The notes beneath the pieces were generated by a model, which was given only the letters and a program-made list of their open reading frames with translations, did no database searches and had not been told where the DNA came from. From Bacillus sp. MRMR6 (GTDB lineage: Bacteria; Bacillota; Bacilli; Bacillales; Cytobacillaceae), in assembly GCF_001940785.1 (NCBI RefSeq), contig NZ_MSLS01000001.1:100738-164737 (forward strand): a stretch of DNA of 64,000 nt. The letters are read 5' to 3'. Position 1 is the first letter of the stretch, and the number at the start of each line of letters is the position of its first letter. Position numbers and translations under genes: made by a program. Below, one piece after another: positions 24,768 through 35,319 of this stretch.

Positions 24768-25960
24768 ACTGGAGCAAGTATTCAGTAGAAGATAGGAAGA
24801 TTCCAGCTATCACAGTATTTGCTGCGATTCTCATCATTGCAAGTCTTTATATGCAATCAAAGTTGGTACTGTTTGTAGCTATCTTCTTTCTAATCAGTTT
24901 CTATATAAATCATATTTATTTATCAAAAGTTGGAGACAGACTGATATTTACTAACAATATAGAAAAAAAGCGGTTCTTTATAAATAATAAAGGTAATTGG
25001 ACATTAAGCTTTGCTAATCAGGGGGTACCAATCTTAAAGGGAGAATTAACGGTAATCTTTGACGAGAACGTTTCCCCGAATGATTTAAAAATAGAACCCA
25101 GCCTTTCCATGTATGAAATCAATGTTCCATTTTCAATTTTTTCAGGTCAAACAAAAAATATCAGTATCCCATACACAGCTATGGCACGTGGTACCGCAAG
25201 AATTCGGAAACTTGAGATTAGGATTCCAAGTTTCCTAGGCTTTGGAGAAGTTATGCTAGAAAATAAAGACAGGATTAAGCAAGAAGCCATCATATATCCA
25301 ATGTCCATACCAGTACATGGGCTTCACGAACGGCTATCAAACCTTCAAGGAGTAAATCCTGTTCCAACTTCTGTCTATGAAGATCGTCTTGGTCCATTAG
25401 GAACACGAGATTATACTCCTAGTGATAGCTTTAATCGTATTCATTGGAAAGCAAGTGCACGTAAACATGAATTACAAACAAAAATATATGAACGGATCTC
25501 TGAAAAAGGATGGAACATCTCAGTAAATGTTTCCGACGGTTACGCAGTGACCTCTCTGCTCGAACAAATACTTAGCAGCGTGACAGAGATTGCCTATTTT
25601 GCATACAGGCAGCAGATTCCTTATTCACTTTGTATCAACATCAGAACTGCCGGCAGTACTCCCTTTTACTATATTTCAAAAGGGGAAGGAAAAGAGCATT
25701 TACAAAAAGTATTAGAGACACTGGCTTCAATCAACTTATACCATTCAAGCTTCCCTTATGATAAAATGCTTTCTTTCTACAGCAGGCATTTAGCGGTACA
25801 GCCAACACTAATTCATAGTGGAAATAAATCGATTGAAACTGAAGCTCACCTTTTCAATCTGACTGCAAGAGGGGTTGAAATGCTGGAATTATTGATAGAG
25901 GGAGAACATGCAGTATTAGTTTCACTAAATATGGCAAAGGGAAGGGGGAAGATATTGTGA
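24764..25960 (+). CDS. DUF58 domain protein
   Basis: 398 residues. Two hydrophobic segments lie near residues 15-50, then a beta-rich region, then the DUF58 core with the hallmark LGTRDYTPSDSFNRIHWKAS near residue 210. DUF58 is a VWA-like module found with MoxR. The protein is likely anchored in the membrane with its core in the cytoplasm. Start and stop overlap with both neighbours, so stoichiometric expression is probable. Confidence 0.88.
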   Translation: MNWSKYSVEDRKIPAITVFAAILIIASLYMQSKLVLFVAIFFLISFYINHIYLSKVGDRLIFTNNIEKKRFFINNKGNWTLSFANQGVPILKGELTVIFDENVSPNDLKIEPSLSMYEINVPFSIFSGQTKNISIPYTAMARGTARIRKLEIRIPSFLGFGEVMLENKDRIKQEAIIYPMSIPVHGLHERLSNLQGVNPVPTSVYEDRLGPLGTRDYTPSDSFNRIHWKASARKHELQTKIYERISEKGWNISVNVSDGYAVTSLLEQILSSVTEIAYFAYRQQIPYSLCINIRTAGSTPFYYISKGEGKEHLQKVLETLASINLYHSSFPYDKMLSFYSRHLAVQPTLIHSGNKSIETEAHLFNLTARGVEMLELLIEGEHAVLVSLNMAKGRGKIL

Positions 25961-27159
25961 GACAATTGCTTTCTGCCACCTACCATTTTAGTTTGGAAAT
26001 ATTATTAGGGTTAATCATATTATATTTATTTTATACAAATAAAGAAGGTATGCCTCCTGTCGCCTTATTACTATTATTATCATTAGGCAGTCTCATATTA
26101 TTTTCGCTTCTACTGATAAAATATAGTGAGAAGGGGAAATGGCTTTATTTTATAACAGTGGCTCCCTTGCTAATCTTTATGGGCAATCAGCTTGAGGTAT
26201 CAAAGTATTTGTTAGTCATTATTGCAGTACTAGTATTTTGGCGGGGAATTTTATTGCACAGAGAGGCTGGGGGTTATTTTGCAGGTACAATGCTTCTTAT
26301 AACGCTGCCTGTTGGAATTATTTGTTTGATTTTTGCATCAGCAAGTAATTATCCTTTCATGAGTCATATTGTTATCATTTTAATTGTACAAGGCTTCTTA
26401 GTACTGCTCGGTGAGTTTCTTAAGAAATGGGGTTCCATTAATGAGGACAGAGCAAGTCATGCTGTCTTCTTTGGGAAGCTATTAGGAGCCATTTGTTTGA
26501 TTGCATTTTCTATCGCTTTCCTTTTGAAACCGCTTCAATTGATTTTTTTTAAGGCATTAAAAACTTTCGCACTTGTCTTTGCTTATATCATGACCCCTCT
26601 TTTAAGCGGCTTACAGATTCTTCAAATTACAGGCTGCCAGCGGAAATCTTCAGAAGTTGAAATGTCTGGGCAGGATGAGCAGCTGCCGTTTCAGTATAAG
26701 GAAAGATCATATATCCCTATTGAAGATATCATGTTTGTAATTGTCGTTCTTCTAGTGATTGTTTTTCTAGCTTATCTTTTTATTAAAAAGAAGATAAATC
26801 TTCTTCCACCTATAAATAAATTTTCTGATGCTATTGAGATCTCAACAGGTAGGCTCGGTGTTAACCGTAAGTCAATCTTATCAAGAAGGATTAAGCCGCC
26901 AGGAGATATAATCAGAAGGGAAATATTTGAACTGGAGAGATTCGCCTATAAGTATAACAGCGGAAGGCTACTGTATGAGACCGTAGAAGAATGGCTGCAT
27001 AGGATTGGATTTACCGATGTGGAGCAAGTCATTAAGATTTATGAAAAGTTGCGCTATGGACATGAATCTTATACGTCTGGGGAAAAAACATCTTTTATGT
27101 TGGAAATTAGTCGAATGAAACAGCATATTAAAGATAGAAGTAAGGTAAGTGATAAATAG
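25957..27159 (+). CDS. Membrane protein with DUF4129-like C-terminus (MoxR/DUF58 partner)
   Basis: GTG start overlapping the DUF58 stop (GTGA). 400 residues with about six to seven N-terminal membrane segments, one more near residue 265-283, and a cytoplasmic helical tail with LYETVEEWLHRIGF and YEKLRYGHESYTSGE, the DUF4129 pattern. In the common operon form this domain follows a transglutaminase-like domain (TgpA), but no Cys-His-Asp transglutaminase core is seen here and the middle region is short. It thus resembles a trimmed version of that partner. Confidence 0.72.
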   Translation: MRQLLSATYHFSLEILLGLIILYLFYTNKEGMPPVALLLLLSLGSLILFSLLLIKYSEKGKWLYFITVAPLLIFMGNQLEVSKYLLVIIAVLVFWRGILLHREAGGYFAGTMLLITLPVGIICLIFASASNYPFMSHIVIILIVQGFLVLLGEFLKKWGSINEDRASHAVFFGKLLGAICLIAFSIAFLLKPLQLIFFKALKTFALVFAYIMTPLLSGLQILQITGCQRKSSEVEMSGQDEQLPFQYKERSYIPIEDIMFVIVVLLVIVFLAYLFIKKKINLLPPINKFSDAIEISTGRLGVNRKSILSRRIKPPGDIIRREIFELERFAYKYNSGRLLYETVEEWLHRIGFTDVEQVIKIYEKLRYGHESYTSGEKTSFMLEISRMKQHIKDRSKVSDK

Positions 27160-28668
<1,509 letters not shown>

Positions 28669-28716
28669 ATTGGTTGAAAACGTAAATTTTTTCAGCAATT
28701 ACCAACTATAACGAAG

Positions 28717-28752
28717 AAGCAATCAATAATGAGTTGTTTGATTGCTTTTTTC
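28717..28752 (+). terminator. Intrinsic terminator of glpK
   Basis: AAGCAATCAA at 28717-28726 pairs with TTGATTGCTT at 28738-28747 and runs into a T tract. Confidence 0.85.
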
Positions 28753-28950
28753 CGACTTTTTTGTGAACTTTGAAGAGAAATTTTACTAAACCTTTTATTA
28801 ATGCGCTTACATTGGATTTTTTCAGTTGTCTGTAGTGTTTAAAAGTGTTATTCTAGCAAATGTATAATTGAACCAAGTTGATAAATTGACCTCCCCTTTA
28901 CATACTTGATATCCCTTTTGGGAAAAATATCAATAGTCTAAGTAAGTAAT

Positions 28951-28980
28951 TTGACTAAAAAATGTACAACTTGCTATAGT
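28951..28980 (+). promoter_or_regulatory. SigA promoter of ptsHI
   Basis: TTGACT at 28951-28956, 18-base spacer, TATAGT at 28975-28980; AGAAGGAG lies before the ptsH start. Confidence 0.7.
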
Positions 28981-29032
28981 AAATGGAGCAGTAGTTTATC
29001 AATTTTACTAATTAGAAGGAGTTTGATTTTAA

Positions 29033-29299
29033 ATGGCAGAGAAACAATTCAAAGTAGTTGCAGATACAGGAATTCACGCAAGACCGGCTACATTATTAGT
29101 GCAAACAGCAAGCAAATTTGATTCTGAAATCAACTTAGAATATAAGGGTAAAAAAGTGAATTTAAAATCTATCATGGGTGTAATGTCATTAGGTATTGGC
29201 CAAGGAGCAGATATTGTAATTAGTGCTGAAGGCAGTGACAGTGCAGATGCAATAAGCAGCCTAGAGGATTTGTTGAAAAAAGAAGGATTGGCTGAGTAA
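29033..29299 (+). CDS. ptsH: Phosphocarrier protein HPr
   Basis: 88 residues. His15 in TGIHARPAT is the phosphate carrier for enzyme I and the sugar EII proteins; Ser46 in [12 protein letters not shown] is the HPrK site used for CcpA-dependent catabolite repression. It starts after AGAAGGAG and its stop overlaps the ptsI ATG. Downstream of glpK, whose His230 is a known HPr~P target in relatives. No ptsG lies upstream, in contrast with B. subtilis. Confidence 0.98.
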   Translation: MAEKQFKVVADTGIHARPATLLVQTASKFDSEINLEYKGKKVNLKSIMGVMSLGIGQGADIVISAEGSDSADAISSLEDLLKKEGLAE

Positions 29300-31011
29300 T
29301 GACATTCTTAAACGGGATAGCTGCCTCAAATGGAATTGCAATTGCTAAGGCTTATAAATTAGTTGAGCCAGATTTAACTTTTGAGAACAAAACTGTAGAA
29401 GAAACCGAAATGGAAGTAGATCGCTTTCGTACTGCTATTGGAAAGTCAAAAGTTGAGTTAGAAGCAATTCGTGATAAAGCAAACGTAGAACTTGGTGCTG
29501 ATAAAGCCGCCATTTTTGAAGCTCATCTTCTCGTACTTAGTGATCCAGAGCTAAATGGTCCAATTGAAGATAAGATTAAATCAGAGAAGGTAAATGCTGA
29601 GACAGCGCTTAAAGAAACTGCAGATATGTTTGTTATGATGTTTGAGCAAATGGACAACGAATACATGAAAGAGCGTGCAGCAGATATCCGTGATGTAACG
29701 AAGCGTGTACTTGCTCATTTATTAGGTGTTCATTTAGTAAATCCTAGTATGATCGCAGAAGAAGTAATTATTATAGCAGAGGATTTAACACCATCTGATA
29801 CTGCGCAATTAAATCGACAATTCGTATTAGGTTTCACAACAGATATTGGTGGTCGGACTTCACACTCAGCCATAATGGCACGGTCAATGGAAATTCCAGC
29901 GGTTGTGGGTACCAAAACTGCGACTAAGGATATTTCAAATGGTGACCTAGTCGTTGTTGATGGATTAAAAGGGGAAGTACATATTAACCCAACTCCGGAG
30001 TTAGTAGAAGAATACCGAAAAGTTCACCAAGAATATGAAGTGCAAAAAGCGGAATGGGCAAAATTAGTAAATGAAAAAACGGTATCAACAGATAACCACC
30101 ATGTCGAACTGGCCGCTAATATCGGTACTCCAAAAGATCTAAAAGGAGTAATTGAAAATGGCGGAGAGGGTGTTGGTCTTTACAGAACTGAATTTCTATA
30201 TATGGGCCGTGATCAGCTTCCTACTGAGCAGGAACAGTTTGAGGCCTATAAAGCCGTCTTAGAAGGTATGGCTGGAAAGCCAGTTGTAGTTCGTACATTG
30301 GATATTGGGGGCGATAAAGAGCTTCCGTACCTTCATTTACCAAAGGAGCTAAACCCATTTTTAGGCTTCCGTGCTATTCGTCTATGCTTAGAGGAACAAG
30401 AAATTTTCCGTACACAGCTTCGTGCATTGCTTCGTGCCAGCACTTATGGAAATTTAAAAATTATGTTCCCAATGATAGCAACACTTGATGAATTCCGTGC
30501 TGCCAAAGCAATGCTGGAGGAAGAAAAGGAAAAACTTATTCTCGCAGGACAATCTGTTGCGGATCACATCGAACTTGGTATTATGGTTGAAATTCCATCC
30601 ACTGCCATACTTGCTGATCAGTTTGCTAAAGAGGTCGATTTCTTTAGTATTGGAACGAACGACTTAATTCAATACACAATGGCTGCTGACAGGATGAATG
30701 AGCGTGTATCTTACTTATACCAACCATATAGTCCTTCCATTTTACGACTAGTGAAGATGGTTATTGATGCAGCACATGCTGAAGGAAAATGGGCAGGAAT
30801 GTGCGGCGAAATGGCAGGCGATGAAACTGCTATTCCACTTCTACTTGGACTTGGATTAGATGAATTCTCAATGAGTGCCACTTCCATTCTAAAAGCACGT
30901 TCACAGATTAAGAATTTAAGCAAAGCTGACATGGAGTCTCTTGCTGGACAAGTATTAAATATGCAAACAACTGATCAAGTAATTGAAGCAGTTAAGAATG
31001 CAACAAAATAA
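29299..31011 (+). CDS. ptsI: PTS enzyme I (phosphoenolpyruvate-protein phosphotransferase)
   Basis: 570 residues. It transfers phosphate from PEP to HPr. The phosphorylated His189 is in [13 protein letters not shown]; the C-terminal PEP-binding barrel shows [44 protein letters not shown] and GMCGEMAGD with its catalytic Cys. ATG overlaps the ptsH stop (TAATGA), so the two are coupled. A terminator follows. Confidence 0.98.
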   Translation: MTFLNGIAASNGIAIAKAYKLVEPDLTFENKTVEETEMEVDRFRTAIGKSKVELEAIRDKANVELGADKAAIFEAHLLVLSDPELNGPIEDKIKSEKVNAETALKETADMFVMMFEQMDNEYMKERAADIRDVTKRVLAHLLGVHLVNPSMIAEEVIIIAEDLTPSDTAQLNRQFVLGFTTDIGGRTSHSAIMARSMEIPAVVGTKTATKDISNGDLVVVDGLKGEVHINPTPELVEEYRKVHQEYEVQKAEWAKLVNEKTVSTDNHHVELAANIGTPKDLKGVIENGGEGVGLYRTEFLYMGRDQLPTEQEQFEAYKAVLEGMAGKPVVVRTLDIGGDKELPYLHLPKELNPFLGFRAIRLCLEEQEIFRTQLRALLRASTYGNLKIMFPMIATLDEFRAAKAMLEEEKEKLILAGQSVADHIELGIMVEIPSTAILADQFAKEVDFFSIGTNDLIQYTMAADRMNERVSYLYQPYSPSILRLVKMVIDAAHAEGKWAGMCGEMAGDETAIPLLLGLGLDEFSMSATSILKARSQIKNLSKADMESLAGQVLNMQTTDQVIEAVKNATK

Positions 31012-31021
31012 TCATCTACGA

Positions 31022-31053
31022 GGCCGACTGAACCAACAGTCGGTCTATTTCTT
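31022..31053 (+). terminator. Intrinsic terminator of ptsHI
   Basis: CCGACTG at 31024-31030, six-base loop, CAGTCGG at 31037-31043, followed by a T-rich tract. Confidence 0.8.
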
Positions 31054-31134
31054 TTTTTATTCGTTATTGTAGTCCTACTTAGGTTTATTACTTTAAAAAT
31101 TCGGCAAAGGTAAAAACATAAAGGAGTGTTAAGG

Positions 31135-31605
31135 ATGCTGCGAAAATTGAAATGGATCAATGTACTTGTTTTCATCATGTTAATTGGAAGCTTAGTAACT
31201 GGTTGTGGGTCTCTGTTTTCGAATGAATTAATTGTTAACCGTTATGCTGATGCGTTATTGACCAAGAATAACGAGCTCCAATTTCGTTTCCGTATCAATA
31301 GTGAATTGTTAGAACAGAACCAATTATACAAAGTGAAGGTTACCATTTATGATGATCAATTAGCAGCGGCAATTGGAAAACGTGAAATCATTTATGGAGA
31401 AGACCAAGTTTTAAATGGTGAGTATTTAGAAGTTAATGGGAATGAGAAATATATATTTATGGATCCAATAGCATTACAAAAGGATTTTCATATATATGAG
31501 CTTGAGAGGTTAATCAAAAAAGAACAGGCAGTCTCTATAGAGATTTTTAATGATCAGGAAGTTTTTGGACGAGTATATTTAACGAATTTTTCCTCTGAGC
31601 TATAA
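31135..31605 (+). CDS. Putative lipoprotein, 156 residues
   Basis: The ATG at 31135 has AAAGGAG eight bases upstream; the earlier GTG is part of that site. A signal peptide MLRKLKWINVLVFIMLIGSL is followed by the lipobox VTGC, so it is predicted to be anchored to the outer face of the membrane. The mature part has no domain I can name; it contains mixed beta strands (YKVKVTIYDDQ, VSIEIFNDQEVFGRVYL). Alone between terminators. Confidence 0.72.
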   Translation: MLRKLKWINVLVFIMLIGSLVTGCGSLFSNELIVNRYADALLTKNNELQFRFRINSELLEQNQLYKVKVTIYDDQLAAAIGKREIIYGEDQVLNGEYLEVNGNEKYIFMDPIALQKDFHIYELERLIKKEQAVSIEIFNDQEVFGRVYLTNFSSEL

Positions 31606-31640
31606 AAACGGAACTAAATACTTGGTTCCGTTTTTTTTAT
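31604..31640 (+). terminator. Intrinsic terminator of the lipoprotein gene
   Basis: AAAACGGAAC pairs with GTTCCGTTTT around a ten-base loop, then further T's. Confidence 0.85.
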
Positions 31641-31684
31641 ATGGTTAGATAATAGAATAAATACTTCACGAGAGGATGATCGTT

Positions 31685-32563
31685 TTGCTTAATCGAGAAC
31701 ATACAGTAGTCGGGTTTATAGGAATAGGTGTTATGGGGAAGAGTATGGCGGAGCATTTATTGGCTGCCGGATATTCGTTAATTGTTTACACGAGAACAGA
31801 GCAAAAGGCTAAAGACCTTGTTAAAAAAGGAGCAGTCTGGGCGAGTAGCTCAATGGAAGTCGCTAAAAAGGCAAATGTCATCATGACCATGGTGGGGTAC
31901 CCGGCTGATGTAGAGGAAATCTATTTTGGTGAGCATGGATTAATCACAAATGGGCAAAAAGGCAGTTACTTGATTGATTTTACCACATCTGCCCCGTCAT
32001 TAGCCGTGAGGATCTATTCGGCGGCCAAGGAGATGGGAATACATGCGATCGATGCTCCGGTTTCTGGTGGAGATGTGGGAGCAAGGGAAGCCAAGCTATC
32101 CATAATGGCCGGGGGTGAAGAGGAGGTCTTCGATGCTGTCCATCCACTATTAGCACTCCTTGGGACTAATATTGTTTATCAAGGCAAAGCTGGTGCAGGC
32201 CAGCATACAAAGATGTGTAATCAGATTGCGATAGCATCAAATATGATTGGTGTATGTGAAGCATTGGTTTATGCAGAAAACGCAGGATTAGATCCAGAGA
32301 CAGTATTAAAAAGTATCACAACTGGTGCTGCAGGAAGCTGGTCTTTAAGTAATTTAGCTCCTAGGATTTTAGATGGGAATTTTGAGCCAGGATTCTACAT
32401 AAAGCATTTTATTAAAGATATGGCAATCGCTATAGAGGAAGCAAAACAAATGGGGCTGAAGGTTCCTGGTTTAACATTATCTAAATCCTTATATGACAAA
32501 TTAGCCGAGCTTGGTGAAGAAAATAGCGGCACACAGGCCCTATATAAATATTGGAAGCTGTAA
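31685..32563 (+). CDS. ykwC: NAD(P)-dependent beta-hydroxyacid dehydrogenase (YkwC-like)
   Basis: This is a 3-hydroxyisobutyrate dehydrogenase-family enzyme of 292 residues. It shows the Rossmann motif VGFIGIGVMGKSMAEHLL, the substrate segment IDAPVSGGDVGAREAKLSIM and the catalytic-lysine region GQHTKMCNQIAI. The TTG at 31685 has AGAGG nine bases upstream, while ATG 31676 directly abuts that sequence, so I prefer TTG. Substrate (3-hydroxyisobutyrate, tartronate semialdehyde or similar) is unresolved. It is ykwC by family and position. Confidence 0.87.
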   Translation: MLNREHTVVGFIGIGVMGKSMAEHLLAAGYSLIVYTRTEQKAKDLVKKGAVWASSSMEVAKKANVIMTMVGYPADVEEIYFGEHGLITNGQKGSYLIDFTTSAPSLAVRIYSAAKEMGIHAIDAPVSGGDVGAREAKLSIMAGGEEEVFDAVHPLLALLGTNIVYQGKAGAGQHTKMCNQIAIASNMIGVCEALVYAENAGLDPETVLKSITTGAAGSWSLSNLAPRILDGNFEPGFYIKHFIKDMAIAIEEAKQMGLKVPGLTLSKSLYDKLAELGEENSGTQALYKYWKL

Positions 32564-32630
32564 GGAGAAAGCATAAATTCCTCCCGAATTTTAGAAACTA
32601 TATCTGAAATGAATCTGGGAGGAATGTAAG

Positions 32631-32810
32631 ATGGCGAAGCGTACTAAGAAAAATGATCCACAGCAAAAAAACAAAAAGGGATTTGATTCAGCAGTTCTAA
32701 ATGAAGAATTTGCCCATGAAACTGGCTCTGCTGTTACAAATAAAATCCATAAGGATAAGGCAAAGAAAGAAAAGGTATCAAAAAATAATGGTAAGTATAA
32801 AGGTCAATAA
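32631..32810 (+). CDS. Small highly charged protein, 59 residues
   Basis: ATG 32631, TAA 32808-32810, with GGGAGGA at good spacing. MAKRTKKNDPQQKNKKGFDS, then a central AVLNEEFAHETGSAV and a lysine-rich tail. Very hydrophilic and lysine-rich. The NEEFA-x-E stretch recalls small acid-soluble spore proteins of the SspO or gamma type, but the match is too short to assign. It is followed by a terminator shared with patA. Confidence 0.7.
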   Translation: MAKRTKKNDPQQKNKKGFDSAVLNEEFAHETGSAVTNKIHKDKAKKEKVSKNNGKYKGQ

Positions 32811-32815
32811 GATAA

Positions 32816-32854
32816 AAACAATCCCTTCACAAAAAAGTGAAGGGATTGTTTTTT
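32816..32854. terminator. Bidirectional terminator between the 59-residue gene and patA
   Basis: AAACAATCCCTTCAC at 32816-32830 pairs perfectly with GTGAAGGGATTGTTT at 32837-32851; loop of six A's. Confidence 0.88.
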
Positions 32855-34013
32855 ACAATTCCTGAAAATATTGTTCGATGCGATTTAGGCCTTTTTCAAG
32901 TGTTTCTAGGGAACAAGCAAAGGATAAACGAAAATACCCTTCTCCAAATTCTGAAAAGGCACTGCCAGGAACTACTGCTACTTTAACTTTATTAACTAAA
33001 TCAATGGAAAAGTCAAAGCTATTCAAATGAATTCGGTTAGGGATTTTAACGAAAAAGTAAAAAGCCCCATCAGGTTTTACGGTGCTTAATCCTATTTTTG
33101 TTAATCGGTCATAAACATATTCTCTTCTGATTGCATACTCTTTTTTCATACTTTCCGCATCATTAATCCCTACTGTTAAAGCTTCCAATGCTGCTTTTTG
33201 TGCAATGGAGTTTGCGCATGAGACATTGTATTGATGCACCTTTAAAATATGCTTTGTAATATTTTCTGGCGCAAACAAAAAGCCTATTCTCCATCCTGTC
33301 ATCGAATGAGATTTGGATAGACCATTGATTACGATTGTTTTTTCTTTTAAAAAACTAGCAATTGATACATGCGGTTGGTCAAACACGAGTTCACTGTAAA
33401 TTTCATCTGCAAGTATGAAAATATTCCGGTCAGCCAAATAGTCTGCAATGTCTTTAAGCTCAGCTTCATTTAGACTTACACCAGTGGGATTGGACGGATA
33501 GGGAAATACAATACATCTCGTCTTCTCAGTTATGTAGGGTTTGATCATATCAAGAGTAAAACGAAAGTCATTTTCTCTTATATCAACGTGAATCGGAACC
33601 GCACCGCACATTTCAATGATCGGCTGATAGCCAGGATAAATCGGTCCTGGTAGGATTACTTCTGATCCTTGAGTTAGAATGGTGCGAAAGGTTATATCTA
33701 TAGCCTCGCTGGCACCTATTGTAACAATGATTTCGGCTTCTGGTTTATAATCAAGCTGGTACTTTTTACTGACAAAATTACAAGCGGCAGTTCTTAGCTC
33801 TAGGGTACCTGCATTATGTGTATAGGAAGTAAAGTTGTTTTCAATAGCCCGGATCGCGGCATTTTTGATATGGGTTGGTGTAGGGAAATCAGGCTGTCCA
33901 ATTGTTAAAGAAATTAAATCCTCTATATGGGAGACCATATTGTAAAATTTTCGTATTCCTGATACTTCTATTCCCTTAACCTCGGAATTAATTAAATGTT
34001 CCACCTTGTTCAT
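32853..34013 (-). CDS. patA: Aminotransferase A, N-acetyl-diaminopimelate aminotransferase
   Basis: 386-residue class I PLP aminotransferase. Motifs: TIGQPDFPTPTHIKNAAIRA, PYPSNPTGVSLNEAE, the PLP-binding lysine in VINGLSKSHSMTGWRIGF, and the C-terminal arginine in YFRLSFA. In B. subtilis PatA acts in the acetylated lysine and diaminopimelate route, between DapH (44801) and DapL (45570), both in this window. Separate transcript; ATG start with a weak GGAGGA. Confidence 0.9.
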   Translation of the reverse strand: MNKVEHLINSEVKGIEVSGIRKFYNMVSHIEDLISLTIGQPDFPTPTHIKNAAIRAIENNFTSYTHNAGTLELRTAACNFVSKKYQLDYKPEAEIIVTIGASEAIDITFRTILTQGSEVILPGPIYPGYQPIIEMCGAVPIHVDIRENDFRFTLDMIKPYITEKTRCIVFPYPSNPTGVSLNEAELKDIADYLADRNIFILADEIYSELVFDQPHVSIASFLKEKTIVINGLSKSHSMTGWRIGFLFAPENITKHILKVHQYNVSCANSIAQKAALEALTVGINDAESMKKEYAIRREYVYDRLTKIGLSTVKPDGAFYFFVKIPNRIHLNSFDFSIDLVNKVKVAVVPGSAFSEFGEGYFRLSFACSLETLEKGLNRIEQYFQEL

Positions 34014-34088
34014 CCTCCAATGTAACGATTACTACTGATTATAAACAGAATTTCAGAAATATTCTACAATAGTTATAGGAAAAATTAA

Positions 34089-34119
34089 AAACAGCCTGTA
34101 TTAAAATCAGGCTGTTTTC
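34089..34119 (-). terminator. Terminator of the Cys-rich small gene
   Basis: AAAACAGCCTG at 34089-34099 and CAGGCTGTTTT at 34109-34119; downstream of the minus-strand gene at 34148. Confidence 0.8.
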
Positions 34120-34147
34120 TAAGAGTATAGTTCAAATAAGTAAATAT

Positions 34148-34345
34148 TTAGTATCCATAGTCCCAATCAACTTCGTCTTCGTGCCAAAAAACTGGTGAGG
34201 CAGGTCCGACTTTAAGTTTATCGATAAACTTGCAGCTGCAATCTTCACAACCGCATTGTTCTTTAAGTTCTTCATAAACGGCAACATCCACATCTTCAAT
34301 AAAAGTAATATTTTGTTCCTGGAAAAGAATAGCTGTCCCTCTCAT
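34148..34345 (-). CDS. Small Cys-rich acidic protein, 65 residues
   Basis: ATG with AAGAGGTG upstream. Acidic, with the motif CGCEDCSC (four cysteines in eight residues) near residues 31-38, followed by KFIDKLKVGPASPVFWHEDE. The cluster could bind zinc or an Fe-S centre. I do not recognise the family. Own terminator downstream, divergent from the repeat region. Confidence 0.68.
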   Translation of the reverse strand: MRGTAILFQEQNITFIEDVDVAVYEELKEQCGCEDCSCKFIDKLKVGPASPVFWHEDEVDWDYGY

Positions 34346-34468
34346 GGATAAAGCACCTCTTTTAAAATTTAACTTTCTCTCACTTCATATTTTAAACAGG
34401 ACGGTATTGTGAGTCTATATAGTTGTGTTAACGTTCACAAAATCATCAAACAGTTGTGAAGAAAAAAC

Positions 34469-34582
34469 AAAAGCGCAAGCGCCTTGATCAGCCACGACAA
34501 GCATAAGTCGACCCTGAACTGATAGTGTTCTTTGCCTTATTCAGGAGTGGCTTATGACATCGAGGGGTAGGCTAGGGCTGGA
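34469..34582 (+). repeat. Intergenic repeat, copy 1
   Basis: It starts AAAAGCGCAAGCGCC and holds GACAAGCATAAG and GGCTTATGAC, which can pair with each other through CATAAG and CTTATG. The same ordered blocks occur at 53406-53552. It lies in a gene-free stretch 34346-34659 together with the ykyB terminator. No protein is encoded. Confidence 0.65.
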
Positions 34583-34640
34583 GCAGGATGCAGAGAACGT
34601 TGTCCACATCCTGACCATTAATAATTTCCTAGACGGTAAA

Positions 34641-34662
34641 AAAAGCCGGTATTCGGCTTTTA
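34641..34662 (-). terminator. Terminator of ykyB
   Basis: AAAAGCCG, loop of five, CGGCTTTT at the stop codon of ykyB; the minus-strand transcript reads into T's. Confidence 0.75.
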
Positions 34663-35142
34663 AGTGTATCTTTCACCTAACTTTTTAAAAATTGGTTTTT
34701 GGAAGGGGTGCTGACCTTTTTTGTGATTAGAAGGAGGCGGCTTTACCTCTGAGATACCTGTATAGGCTTGTAACACTGATTTTGCTTGGTTAAGTGAAAG
34801 AGAGGTTTTCGGATTTCTGATACCAATATCTAACTTACCTAGATGTGGAAGTTCGGAAAAGTCGGACTTGATTGGAGGTATATGAAATGTATATCGACCG
34901 CACTCCACAAGAACATCGGATTGCTGCTGGCTGTTTCGTGGGTTTTTAGAGAAATGGAGGCCGATTTTCTTTGCCTTTCCTTCCTCTATTAACTTTTTTA
35001 GCGCTTCATGCTTTAATTTGTATAATAACTTTGGGTTTGGTGCTGCCTTGGCATGGCGGTTTACAATAAAAACGGCTTGTGCGAGGTTTTCGATTGTTGT
35101 AGTTCCATTTGCAAGGGGGTGTTGTTTTGAATCGTGTTTCAA
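34660..35142 (-). CDS. ykyB: YkyB-like protein
   Basis: 160 residues. Basic protein with NLAQAVFIVNRHAKAAPNPK and LYKLKHEALKKLIEEGKAKK, then FHIPP and IRNPKTSLSLNQAKSVLQAY, the YkyB pattern. The TTG start at 35142 has AAAGGAG at proper distance; the earlier TTG at 35175 overlaps that site. The lysine-rich, proline-rich tail looks disordered. Function unknown; position matches B. subtilis (patA to ykuE). Confidence 0.82.
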   Translation of the reverse strand: MKHDSKQHPLANGTTTIENLAQAVFIVNRHAKAAPNPKLLYKLKHEALKKLIEEGKAKKIGLHFSKNPRNSQQQSDVLVECGRYTFHIPPIKSDFSELPHLGKLDIGIRNPKTSLSLNQAKSVLQAYTGISEVKPPPSNHKKGQHPFQKPIFKKLGERYT

Positions 35143-35319
35143 ATTATGATCTCCTTTCAAATTTTTCAATACCAAAGGGATAAGTAGATGTTTAACTTAA
35201 TATCATTATTTTCAATAAATTCTATTTCTTCCTAACAAATTCATTGTAAAATAGAAACAAGAGAAAGTAAAAACATTATTGTAAAAAATGAAAACTTTTT
35301 AAGTCAAAAGGATGATAGA

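Larger units (their letters stand above)
28669..29032. other. Intergenic region glpK-ptsH
   Basis: 364 bases without a gene. It starts with the glpK terminator (28717-28752) and ends with the ptsH promoter. An imperfect inverted repeat GATATCCC...GGGAAAAATATC lies at 28908-28931; its meaning is unknown. Confidence 0.6.

Noticed and set aside
28908..28931. GATATCCC...ATATC inverted repeat before ptsH
   Set aside because: Short and imperfect; not placed like a known antiterminator site, so not called.
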